Of a stretch of DNA of 64,000 nucleotides, positions 9,479 through 17,719 are shown in pieces. The DNA lies in contig NZ_JBBBNY010000003.1 in NCBI RefSeq assembly GCF_037137055.1, positions 248,001 to 312,000 of the forward strand, written 5' to 3'. Position 1 is the stretch's first letter. Each line of letters opens with the position of its first letter. This DNA is from Frateuria_A yonginensis. Lineage in GTDB: Bacteria > Pseudomonadota > Gammaproteobacteria > Xanthomonadales > Rhodanobacteraceae. The position numbers and the translations under genes are program-made. Under the pieces are notes generated by a model that did not search any database, had not been told where the DNA came from, and saw only the letters and a list, made by a program, of their open reading frames with translations.

Positions 9479-10159
9479 TCAGGCGTAGCGGGTGGGGTCG
9501 GGCAGGCCGGCGGCGCGGAAGCCTTCGGCGCGCAGGCGGCAGGCGTCGCAGTGGCCGCAGGCGCGGCCCTGGGCGTCGGCCTGGTAGCAGCTGACGGTCT
9601 GCGCGAAGTCGACACCCAGGCGCTGGCCTTCGCGGGCGATGTCGGCCTTGCTCATGCGCATCAGCGGCGCATGGATGCGCAGGCCCACGCCCTCGATGCC
9701 GGCCTTGGTGGCGACGTTGGCCAGGCGCTCGAAGGCCTCGATGAAGTCCGGGCGGCAGTCGGGATAGCCCGAGTAGTCCACGGCGTTGACACCGCAGAAG
9801 ATGTCGGCGGCGCCCAGCACCTCGGCCCAGCCCAGCGCGATCGAGAGCATGATGGTGTTGCGCGCCGGCACGTAGGTGACCGGAATGCCTTCGCCGCCCT
9901 GCTCCGGCACTGCGATGTCCGCGGTGAGCGCCGAGCCACCGATGCGGCGCAGATCGACCTGCACGGTCTTGTGCTCGGCCGCGCCCAGGGCGCCGGCGAC
10001 GCGCTCGGCGGCCTCGAGTTCGGAGCCGTGGCGCTGGCCGTAGGCGACGCTGAGCGCGTGGACCTGGAACCCCTGCTCGCGGGCGATGGCGACCGTGACG
10101 GCGGAATCCATGCCGCCGGAGACGAGCACGACGGCCTTGCGGGAAGCGATGTCGGACAT
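9479..10159 (-). CDS. queC: 7-cyano-7-deazaguanine synthase
   Basis: QueC turns CDG into preQ0 with ammonia and ATP in the queuosine pathway. The 226-residue chain has the ATP-pyrophosphatase loop VLVSGGMDSAV near the start, and VPARNTIMLSIALGWAE. The C-terminal zinc-binding set is SCYQA, then CGHCDAC. ATG 10159 (MSDIASRK) was preferred over an in-frame codon nine residues upstream, because AGGA lies about nine bases before it. It follows queE on the same strand after 106 bases, so both steps around CDG-to-preQ0 are encoded together. Confidence 0.95.
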   Translation of the reverse strand: MSDIASRKAVVLVSGGMDSAVTVAIAREQGFQVHALSVAYGQRHGSELEAAERVAGALGAAEHKTVQVDLRRIGGSALTADIAVPEQGGEGIPVTYVPARNTIMLSIALGWAEVLGAADIFCGVNAVDYSGYPDCRPDFIEAFERLANVATKAGIEGVGLRIHAPLMRMSKADIAREGQRLGVDFAQTVSCYQADAQGRACGHCDACRLRAEGFRAAGLPDPTRYA

Positions 10160-10229
10160 GGCGTTGTTCCTGGTACGGCCGGTCACCGGCCGGAAAGCGC
10201 TGGCGGCGACACAGGCCGGAGCGCGTCTG

Positions 10230-10262
10230 TTCCCTTCCCCCGTCGACGGGAAGGAGGAAAGG
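10230..10262. repeat. Small C/G inverted repeat between queE and queC
   Basis: CTTCCCCCGTC and GACGGGAAG form an imperfect hairpin (10234-10253) next to GGAGGAAAGGG. It resembles the TCCCC/GGGGA repeats found again at 27382 and 46803. No T-run follows on either strand, so it is not called as a terminator. Confidence 0.4.
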
Positions 10263-10265
10263 GCC

Positions 10266-10949
10266 TCAGTGCCCCGGCGCGTCGTTCCACAGCAGCTTGT
10301 GCAGCTGCAGCTGGAACCGCACCGGCAGGCGGTCCTCGAGGATCCACTCGGCCAGTTCGCGCGGTTGCACGGCGCCGTGCACGGGCGAGAACAGCACCAT
10401 GCAGCGATGCGCGATGCCGTGCTCGGCCACCACGCCGCGCGCCCACTCGTAGTCGGCGCGGCTGGCGATCACGATCTTGACCTGGTCGTGCGGCAACAGG
10501 TGTTCGAGGTTGCTCCACAGGTTGCGCGCGCTTTCGCCCGAATCGGGCGCCTTGAGGTCCATCACCTTGCGCACGCGCGGATCCACCTCGGCCAAGTCCA
10601 GTGCGCCGGAGGTCTCCAGCGATACCTCGTAGCCGGCGTCGCACAGCCTGCGCAGCAGGATCAGGCAACGCTTCTGCGCCAGCGGCTCGCCGCCGGTGAC
10701 GCAGACGTGGCGCGCGCCATGCGAGGCGACCTCGGCCAGGATCTCGTCGATCGCCCGCCAGCCGCCGCCGTGGAAGGCATACTCGGTATCGCACCAGACG
10801 CAGCGCAGCGGGCAGCCGGTCAGGCGGACGAACACCGTCGGCCAGCCGATCGCGTCGGCCTCGCCCTGGATCGAATGGAAGATCTCGGTGATGCGCAGCC
10901 GCTCGGCCGGCATCGGCGCGGCGGGCGGCAAGCCCGCGGAACTGCCCAT
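10266..10949 (-). CDS. queE: 7-carboxy-7-deazaguanine synthase (radical SAM)
   Basis: QueE makes CDG from 6-carboxytetrahydropterin. The 227-residue protein carries the radical-SAM cysteines CPLRCVWC (CxxxCxxC) near residue 45, and HSIQGEADAIGWPTVFVRL just before it, which is typical of QueE. The SAM-binding VTGGEPL follows. ATG 10949 is favoured because GAGG precedes it at good spacing; a second ATG at 10913 lacks a ribosome site. It starts 11 bases after the end of cpoB, so it may be read from the tol-pal transcript. Confidence 0.94.
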   Translation of the reverse strand: MGSSAGLPPAAPMPAERLRITEIFHSIQGEADAIGWPTVFVRLTGCPLRCVWCDTEYAFHGGGWRAIDEILAEVASHGARHVCVTGGEPLAQKRCLILLRRLCDAGYEVSLETSGALDLAEVDPRVRKVMDLKAPDSGESARNLWSNLEHLLPHDQVKIVIASRADYEWARGVVAEHGIAHRCMVLFSPVHGAVQPRELAEWILEDRLPVRFQLQLHKLLWNDAPGH

Positions 10950-10960
10950 CACCGCAACCC

Positions 10961-11827
10961 TCAGCGGATCGCCGATTGCAGTTGCAGTCGGCGCAGGCGT
11001 TCCTGCGCCAGGCTGGCGGCGCGGGAACCGGGGTACTTGCTGACGACCTGCTGCAGCGTGGCCTTGCCGGCGTCGGCCTGCTTGAGCTCGAGCTGGCTGT
11101 AACCGACCTTGAGCAGCGCGTCGGGCGCCTTCTCGCTCTGCGGGAACTGGCTCAGCAGCCGCTGGAAGGCCTCCAGCGCCACCGGGTAGTTCATCGTCAC
11201 GTAGTAGGACTCGCCAAGCCAGTACCACGCGTTCGGCGTGAGGGCGTTGTCCGGGTACTGCTGGATGAAGCTGCGGAAGCCGCGCGAGGCCTGCGCGTAG
11301 TCCCCGCCGCGCAGCGCCGTGAAGGCCGCATCGTAGGCGGCCTGGGCGTTGGCGTCGGGGGCCGCGGCGGGCGCACTGCCCGCGCTGGCCGGTGCCGCGG
11401 ACGCGGCCGGAGCCACGCTGGCAGGCGCCGGCGTGTTGGTCGCGGCGGTGCCTGCCGCGGCCGGGGCGCCGGCGCCCGCGGCCGGAGTGTTCGTGCCGGC
11501 GCCGTTGCCCTCGAGGCGGCCCAGCCGCGAGTCGAGGTCGATGTACTGCGCCTTGCTCTTGTCCTGCATTTCCTGCAGCTGGTGCTGCAGTTCCTCGACC
11601 TGGCCCTGCAGCTGCTGCACCTGCGACTGCAGTTGCTGCACCTGGTTGACCAGACTGGTGCCGCCCTGGTTCTGCGCCTGCGCCTGCTGCTCCAGCCGCG
11701 CGACGCGATCGGCGAGGCTGAGGCGGGAATCCTGCGCCAGGGCCGGAACGGCGACGAGCATGGCGGACGCGAACGCGCCCGCCATGCCGAGCCTGGCCGT
11801 GAAACGCTTAGCCAGTGCGGTCTTCAT
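10961..11827 (-). CDS. cpoB: Cell division coordinator CpoB (YbgF), periplasmic TPR protein
   Basis: CpoB links peptidoglycan synthesis with Tol-driven outer-membrane constriction at the septum. The 288-residue chain has a signal peptide (1-31, ending VPALAQ), and a Gln-rich coiled coil (about 33-95, repeated QVQQLQ units) for trimerisation. An unusually long Ala/Pro linker follows (about 105-155). The C-terminal TPR repeats (about 160-285) include DAAFTALRGGDYAQA and WYWLGESYY. It overlaps the pal stop by one base (TGATG), so it is coupled to pal. Confidence 0.93.
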   Translation of the reverse strand: MKTALAKRFTARLGMAGAFASAMLVAVPALAQDSRLSLADRVARLEQQAQAQNQGGTSLVNQVQQLQSQVQQLQGQVEELQHQLQEMQDKSKAQYIDLDSRLGRLEGNGAGTNTPAAGAGAPAAAGTAATNTPAPASVAPAASAAPASAGSAPAAAPDANAQAAYDAAFTALRGGDYAQASRGFRSFIQQYPDNALTPNAWYWLGESYYVTMNYPVALEAFQRLLSQFPQSEKAPDALLKVGYSQLELKQADAGKATLQQVVSKYPGSRAASLAQERLRRLQLQSAIR

Positions 11828-12333
11828 CACTTCGCCGTGTAGACGATCTCGACGCGACGGTTCTTGCTCCAGCAGTCCTCGTTGTGCTCGCGGCACACCG
11901 GCTTTTCCTTGCCGTAGGAGATCACTTCGAGCTGGCTGGCCGAGCCGCCGTTCGCCTGCAGCGCGTCGGACACGGCATTGCCGCGGCGCTCGCCCAGGCC
12001 GAGGTTGTACTCGCGGGTGCCGCGTTCGTCGGTGTTGCCTTCCAGGCGGATGTGGGCTTCCGGACGGTCCTGCAGGTACTTGGCGTGGCACGCCATGATC
12101 TGCTGGAACTCCGGCTTGATCTCGGTCTTGTCGAAGTCGAAGTACACGACGCGCTGGCGCAGGCAGGCGTCGGTGTCGAGGTCGGCCGGGGTGTACTTGT
12201 TGCTCTGCTCGGCCGGCTGGGTCTGCGGCTGCGGCTCCGGCTGGGGCTGCGACTTGACTTCCTGCTTCTTCGAGCAAGCGGCCGCGCCGATGCAGAGCAG
12301 GGCGACCAGGGCGACGCGTGCGGTCTTAATCAT
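11827..12333 (-). CDS. pal: Peptidoglycan-associated lipoprotein Pal
   Basis: Pal is an outer-membrane lipoprotein that binds peptidoglycan and, through TolB, the Tol complex. The 168-residue precursor has a lipobox (IGAAAC, Cys20), a Pro/Gln-rich tether (about 24-45), and an OmpA-like domain. That domain holds VVYFDFDKTEIKP and the diaminopimelate-binding region NTDERGTREYNLGLGERR. Two cysteine pairs in the OmpA-like domain (DACLRQR, MACHAK, VCREHNEDCW) are extra compared with the enterobacterial protein. Order and strand fit the tol-pal operon. Confidence 0.96.
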   Translation of the reverse strand: MIKTARVALVALLCIGAAACSKKQEVKSQPQPEPQPQTQPAEQSNKYTPADLDTDACLRQRVVYFDFDKTEIKPEFQQIMACHAKYLQDRPEAHIRLEGNTDERGTREYNLGLGERRGNAVSDALQANGGSASQLEVISYGKEKPVCREHNEDCWSKNRRVEIVYTAK

Positions 12334-12587
12334 GGTGACGTTCCTTCAAACGGGGTTGAGTTCCGACAGTCAATAACGATTGCGGTTACGGGACGATTTT
12401 CGCCGGTGGTCCGGCTTGTTATGTGATGCTGTAACACCCGGCAGGATGCTTTTTTCTTTCTTGCCGGACGCTTGGCCGAGTGCGGATACCGCATCCGGCC
12501 AGATGCGAAACGACGCCGAAGCGTCCTTTCGAGCCCGTTCCATGGGCATCCCGCCGGCACGCCTGCGCGCCCCGACGGGAAAAAGGT
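12334..12587. other. Gap between tolB and pal
   Basis: No gene is seen in these 254 bases. On the minus strand CCGGCA and TGCCGG (12439-12467 region) flank an A-rich loop, a possible weak hairpin. The lower GC of 12360-12460 compared with its surroundings suggests a promoter for pal-cpoB, but no clear hexamers were found. Confidence 0.5.
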
Positions 12588-13907
12588 TCAACGCTGCCGG
12601 TAAGGCCCCCAGGCCGGTTCGCGGACATCCCCGTCGGACAGCACGAGGCGCTGGCGGACCTGGCCATCGGCCGAAACGGCATACAGCACGCCACGGCGGC
12701 CCTCCGTGGCCGCGTACAACAGCATGCTGGCGTTCGGTGCAAAGCTCGGGGAGTCGTCAATCGGGCCGGGCGAGATGAAGCGGACCTGCCCACCCAGACT
12801 GCGATCCATGATCGCAATACGATACACGTTCCCATTGCCCTGCACCATGGCGATCAGCTTGCCGTCGTAGCTGACGTCGGCATTGGCGTTGTTCTGCCCC
12901 TCGAAGCTGATCCGGGTGGGCGCGCCGCCGGTGGCCGGCATCTGGTAGATCTGCGGGCGACCGGAGCGGTCGGAGGTGAAATAGATGCTCTGGCCGTCCG
13001 GCGACCAGGTCGGCTCGGTGTCGATCGACAGGCTGTTGGTCAGGCGCGTCTCCTTGCGCGTGGCCATGTCGATCACGAAGATCTCGGGGTTGCCCACGTA
13101 GGAGAGCGACACCGCCAGCTTGCTGCCGTCCGGCGACCACGCCGGCGCGCCGTTGATGCCGCGCTTGTGCGAGGCGACCAGTTGGCGGGCGCCGGTAGTG
13201 ATGTCCTGCACGTACACCTGCGAATTGCCGCTCTCGAAGGAGACGTAGGCGATCTTGCGCCCGTCCGGCGACCAGGCCGGCGACAGCAGCGATTCGCGCG
13301 AACGGGCCACCACCTGCGGGTTGTAGCCGTCGGAGTCGGCCACGATCAGCGAATAGGTGGTGTTGTTGCCCAGGCCCACCGCGGTGATGTAGGCGATGCG
13401 CGTCCAGAACGCGCCGCGCACGCCGGTGATCTTCTCGTAGATCGCGTCGGCGATCTGGTGGGCGACGCTGCGCAGGTCACCCACCGGGGCCGGCGGCATC
13501 GACTGGTTGAGCAGATTCTGCTGCTTGTTGACGTCCCACAGTTCGTATTGCACCTGCACCATGCCGTTGCCGGCGTCCAGTGCGCGGCCGACCACGATGT
13601 AGTCCTGCTTGAGCAGGCGCCAGGTGGGGAACTTGATGTCCGCGCCGCGCGAGGGTGATTCGACGATCTCGCTCTTGGCCAGGGCGCGGAACTTGCCGGA
13701 GCGGTTGAAATCGTTGCGGATCACGTCGGCGACGTCGGTCGGCAGCGGCGCGCCGCCCTGCTGGGCGAACGGCACCACGGCGATCGGCGTGGCCGTCTTC
13801 AGGCCGCCGACGATGTCCACGTTGAGCGACTGCGCGCCGGCCAGGCCGGGGACGAGCGCCACCGCGACCAGGGCGACGAAGGCGAAAATCGATTTCAAAT
13901 TGCGCAT
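12588..13907 (-). CDS. tolB: Tol-Pal system beta-propeller protein TolB
   Basis: TolB is periplasmic and couples TolA to Pal. The 439-residue chain has a signal peptide (about 1-25, ending PGLAGA) and an N-terminal alpha/beta domain (about 30-165) with VVPFAQQGG. A six-bladed propeller follows, with the repeated PxWSPDGxxIAYVS-type motifs (SPAWSPDGRKIAYVS, GAPAWSPDGSKLAVS, EPTWSPDGQSIYFTS). Length is normal for the family. Start ATG 13907 is seven bases after the tolA stop, consistent with one operon. Confidence 0.96.
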   Translation of the reverse strand: MRNLKSIFAFVALVAVALVPGLAGAQSLNVDIVGGLKTATPIAVVPFAQQGGAPLPTDVADVIRNDFNRSGKFRALAKSEIVESPSRGADIKFPTWRLLKQDYIVVGRALDAGNGMVQVQYELWDVNKQQNLLNQSMPPAPVGDLRSVAHQIADAIYEKITGVRGAFWTRIAYITAVGLGNNTTYSLIVADSDGYNPQVVARSRESLLSPAWSPDGRKIAYVSFESGNSQVYVQDITTGARQLVASHKRGINGAPAWSPDGSKLAVSLSYVGNPEIFVIDMATRKETRLTNSLSIDTEPTWSPDGQSIYFTSDRSGRPQIYQMPATGGAPTRISFEGQNNANADVSYDGKLIAMVQGNGNVYRIAIMDRSLGGQVRFISPGPIDDSPSFAPNASMLLYAATEGRRGVLYAVSADGQVRQRLVLSDGDVREPAWGPYRQR

Positions 13908-13914
13908 GTAGGAC

Positions 13915-14845
13915 TCACTGCGGCCTGAAGGTAAGGGTCAGTTCGCGCTGGAAAACGCTTTCGAAACCCTTGTAGGGCAAGGTCTTGGTTCGCAACACGG
14001 CATTCTCGATCGAGCGCTTGCCCGCGTCGTCGTAAGGGCAGCTGCGATCCACGGTGGCGCTCATCACGTCGCCGCCGGGCAGCTGCACGATATGCACGAC
14101 ACAGGGAACGTTCGGCATGTTATCCGGACGTAACCAATTGGGCGTGACCGCATTCTGAATGGCCGCTGCATACTGGTCGTAGAGGGAGCTGTTCTGGGCG
14201 TTGTTGCCGGTCTGCCGCTGGGCCGCGCGCGGCAGGTCGGCCTGGCCCTGGTCCTGGGCGTCCTTCAGGTCCTCCAGCTGCTGCTTGGCCTGTTTGGCGC
14301 GGTTTTCCGCCTGCTGGCGCGCGGCGGCGGCCGCGTCCATCTTGGCGAACAGTTCGTCCAGCTGCTTCCTCTGCTCTTCCTTGCGCTTGGCCGCCTGGGC
14401 ATCCAGTTCGGCCTGGCGCTGGCGCTGCTTCTCCTCCTGCTCGCGCTTGGCCTCCTGCGCCTTCTCCAGCGCCTCGGCGACGATCTTCTCCTGGTCCACC
14501 ACGTCCGGGTGCTCCGGCGGCGGCGGCAGCGTCTTGATCTCCGGCGGGGGTGTCTGCGGGGTCGGCGGCGGCGGCACGCTGGGCGGCGGCGGCACCGTCG
14601 GCACCGGCTTGGCGTTGCGCGTCGCCTTCGGTGGCGGCGCACCGGTGGGACCGATCAGCGTGGCCTCGATCACCGGCCCTTGCAGCTCCAGCGGCTTGGC
14701 GCAGGTGATCGGGTTCCAGCTCGCCGGCAGGTGCAGGGCGCTGAACAGGTTCTCGTAGAACGAGCACGGCACGACCGCCAGCGCAAGGAAGCCGACGATG
14801 CCCAGATGCAGGAGGGCGGACAGCGCGACCGCCCAGGAGGTGCCC

Positions 14846-14859
<14 letters not shown>
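13915..14859 (-). CDS. tolA: Energy-transducing inner-membrane protein TolA
   Basis: TolA spans the periplasm and transfers proton-motive force from TolQR to TolB-Pal. The 314-residue protein has one N-terminal membrane helix (about 8-30, WAVALSALLHLGIVGFLAL). A Pro-rich stretch follows (about 80-115), then a long charged helix rich in Ala, Gln, Glu and Lys (about 125-210). The C-terminal domain (about 225-314) contains WLRPDNMPNVPCVVHI and LTLTFRPQ. Its start overlaps tolR by 14 bases. Confidence 0.95.
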
Positions 14860-15301
<442 letters not shown>

Positions 15302-15311
15302 GGTCGAGCCC

Positions 15312-15998
15312 TCAGGCCACTTCGTCGGTCTGGATCTGCCGCTGCAGCACCGAGGAGAACTCCTCCTGGAACACCTCGTAGCGCGAAGCGACGCGCTCGA
15401 CCTTGTTGGCGTAGCGGTTGTACGCCCACACCGCGGGGATCGCGGCGAACAGGCCCATGGCGGTGGCGATCAGCGCCTCGGAGATGTGCGGCGCGACCGC
15501 CGCGATGGTGACGTCCTTGACCTCGCCCAGGCCCTGGAACGCGCCCATGATGCCCCACACGGTGCCGAACAGGCCCACATACGGGCTGATCGAGCCGACG
15601 TTGGCGAGGAACTCCAGGTTGCGCTCGAGCAGGCCGATCTCGCGCGTGCCGGCCACGCGCATGGCGCGCTCGGTGCCCTCCATCACCACGCGCATGTCGT
15701 TGTTCTTGCGCTGGCGCTGGCGGGCGAATTCGCGGAAGCCGGACTCGAAGATGGTCTCCATGCCGCCGTTGTCGGCACCGCGCCCGCTGACCTCGCGGAA
15801 CAGGCCGGCCAGGTCGCCGCCCGACCAGAAGCGCTCCTCGAACGCCTCGGCGTTCTCCATCGCCGCCTTCATCTGCGAGTACTTGCGGATGATGATGACC
15901 CACGACAGGAAGGAGAACACCAGCAGCAGCAGCATCACCAGCTGCACGGGCAGGCTGGCCTCGGCGACCAGCTTGAAAATGTTCAATCCACCGTTCAT
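15312..15998 (-). CDS. tolQ: Tol system motor protein TolQ
   Basis: TolQ is the MotA/TolQ/ExbB-type membrane subunit of the Tol motor. The 228-residue chain shows three membrane helices: about 15-37 (LPVQLVMLLLLVFSFLSWVI), about 130-155 (FLANVGSISPYVGLFGTVWG), and about 165-190. The family Pro/Gly segment YVGLFGTVWGIMGAF is present. ATG 15998 (MNGGLNIFKLV) gives the standard length and has GGAGAG about ten bases upstream. It follows ybgC by 31 bases. Confidence 0.96.
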   Translation of the reverse strand: MNGGLNIFKLVAEASLPVQLVMLLLLVFSFLSWVIIIRKYSQMKAAMENAEAFEERFWSGGDLAGLFREVSGRGADNGGMETIFESGFREFARQRQRKNNDMRVVMEGTERAMRVAGTREIGLLERNLEFLANVGSISPYVGLFGTVWGIMGAFQGLGEVKDVTIAAVAPHISEALIATAMGLFAAIPAVWAYNRYANKVERVASRYEVFQEEFSSVLQRQIQTDEVA

Positions 15999-16029
15999 GG
16001 CTTGGGGGCTCTCCGGATGCGCAGGGTCT

Positions 16030-16446
16030 TCAAAGGTCGAGGCCGGGGATGAGGTCGGCCGGAATCGGCGCCGGGCGCATGCGGCGGAGGTCCACGCAGG
16101 CGACCCGCACCTGGGCGCGGACCAGCTCCGTGCCGTCCGCCCGGCCGATCGCTTGACCGAACAGGATACTGGCTGCACGCCACTCTTTGACGTCGACCGT
16201 CACCGACAGTTCATCATCCAGCAGGGCCGGCCGCAGGAAGTCCAGCTGCATCGAGCGCACCATGAAGGCCAGGCCGGTGGCCTCGCGCAGCGCCGACTGG
16301 TCCACCCCGTGGGCGCGCAGCCACTCGCTGCGGGCGCGCTCCAGGAAGCGCAGGTAGCTGGCGTGGTAGACCACCCCGCCGGCGTCGGTGTCTTCCCAGT
16401 AGACGCGGACGGGCCAGGTGAAGGGGGACGGAGGGTTGACGGGCAC
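16030..16446 (-). CDS. ybgC: Tol-Pal-associated acyl-CoA thioesterase YbgC
   Basis: YbgC is a cytoplasmic hot-dog thioesterase encoded at the head of tol-pal operons and linked to phospholipid metabolism. The 138-residue chain has the YWEDTDAGGVVYHASYLRFL motif with the catalytic Asp. Start GTG 16446 was chosen because AAGGAG sits seven bases before it and it gives the usual length; a longer TTG reading has no ribosome site. It is 108 bases after ruvB and 31 before tolQ. Confidence 0.93.
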   Translation of the reverse strand: MPVNPPSPFTWPVRVYWEDTDAGGVVYHASYLRFLERARSEWLRAHGVDQSALREATGLAFMVRSMQLDFLRPALLDDELSVTVDVKEWRAASILFGQAIGRADGTELVRAQVRVACVDLRRMRPAPIPADLIPGLDL

Positions 16447-16554
16447 TCGGGGCTCCTTCGGAGAACGGGGCAAGGGACGAGGGGCGGATAGCGGGGATCA
16501 GGCCGCGACACCCGGCCGGCCGGGAGCCGCTCCGACTGGCGCGCTCGCCCTGCC

Positions 16555-17595
16555 CTACTGCCCGCTCTCGAACATGTCCCCCATCATCGCCTGCCGCGGC
16601 GGCGGCGTGCGGCCAAGGTGGCGCCAGGCCCTGGGGGCGGCCATGCGCCCGCGCGCGGTGCGGATCAGGAAACCCTGCTGGATCAGGTAGGGCTCGACCA
16701 CGTCCTCCAGCGTACCGCGGTCCTCCGACAGCGCGGCCGCCAGGGATTCCACCCCCACCGGGCCGCCGTCGAAGGCGTCGATGATGGTGGCGAGCAGGCG
16801 CCGGTCCAGCTCGTCGAAGCCCTCGGCGTCGACCTTCAGCATGTCCATCGCCGCCTGCGCCGCCTGGGGGGTGATCCGTCCGCCCGCGCGCACCTCGGCG
16901 TAGTCGCGCACGCGGCGCAGCAGGCGGTTGGCGATGCGCGGGGTGCCGCGCGAGCGGCGGGCGATCTCCGCCGCCCCGTCGATCTCGCAGTCGATGCCCA
17001 GGATGCGCGCCGAGCGGCGCACGATCGCCGTGAGCTCGTCCGGCGAGTAGAACTCCAGCCGCTGCACGATGCCGAAGCGGTCGCGCAGCGGCGCGGTGAG
17101 CAGGCCGGCGCGGGTGGTCGCGCCGATCAGCGTGAACGGCGGCAGGTCGAGCTTGATCGAGCGCGCGGCCGGGCCCTCGCCGATCATGATGTCGATCTGG
17201 AAGTCCTCCATCGCCGGATAGAGCACCTCCTCCACCACTGGCGACAGGCGGTGGATCTCGTCGACGAACAGCACGTCGTTCTTCTCGAGGTTGGTCAGCA
17301 GCGCCGCCAGATCCCCGGCACGTTCCAGCACCGGGCCGGAGGTCGAACGCAGGTTGACGCCCAGCTCGTTGGCGATCACGTGCGACAGGGTGGTCTTGCC
17401 CAGGCCGGGCGGGCCGAAGATCAGCACGTGGTCCAGCGCCCCGCCGCGCCTGCGCGCCGCCTCGATGTAGATCGACAGCTGCTCGCGCACCGTCTGCTGG
17501 CCCAGGTACTCGTCCAGGCGCCGGGGGCGGATCGAGGCCTCCAGCGCCTCGTCGTCGAGCTGGGCGGCGGAGGTGATGATGCGGGCTTCGGTCAT
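16555..17595 (-). CDS. ruvB: Holliday junction branch-migration ATPase RuvB
   Basis: RuvB hexamers pump DNA through the RuvA-bound Holliday junction. The 346-residue AAA+ protein has the N-terminal RPRRLDEYLGQ, Walker A FGPPGLGKTT, Walker B VLFVDEIHRL, sensor-1 TLIGATTRAG, the arginine-finger area LRDRFGIVQRLEFY, and a winged-helix C-terminus with PYLIQQGFLIRTARGR. All key residues are present. It is separated from ruvA by kup, an arrangement discussed in the findings. Confidence 0.97.
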   Translation of the reverse strand: MTEARIITSAAQLDDEALEASIRPRRLDEYLGQQTVREQLSIYIEAARRRGGALDHVLIFGPPGLGKTTLSHVIANELGVNLRSTSGPVLERAGDLAALLTNLEKNDVLFVDEIHRLSPVVEEVLYPAMEDFQIDIMIGEGPAARSIKLDLPPFTLIGATTRAGLLTAPLRDRFGIVQRLEFYSPDELTAIVRRSARILGIDCEIDGAAEIARRSRGTPRIANRLLRRVRDYAEVRAGGRITPQAAQAAMDMLKVDAEGFDELDRRLLATIIDAFDGGPVGVESLAAALSEDRGTLEDVVEPYLIQQGFLIRTARGRMAAPRAWRHLGRTPPPRQAMMGDMFESGQ

Positions 17596-17719
17596 GCCGG
17601 GATTATGGCGGACGGACGCGAGGAACGGGCGGGTCCGGGCAACATCGGGTTCCTCGCGACCGGGGCGGCCCGGGCAAGCGCGCGCTACCGCATCCGTCCC
17701 CTCCCCGTTTCCCGCCTCG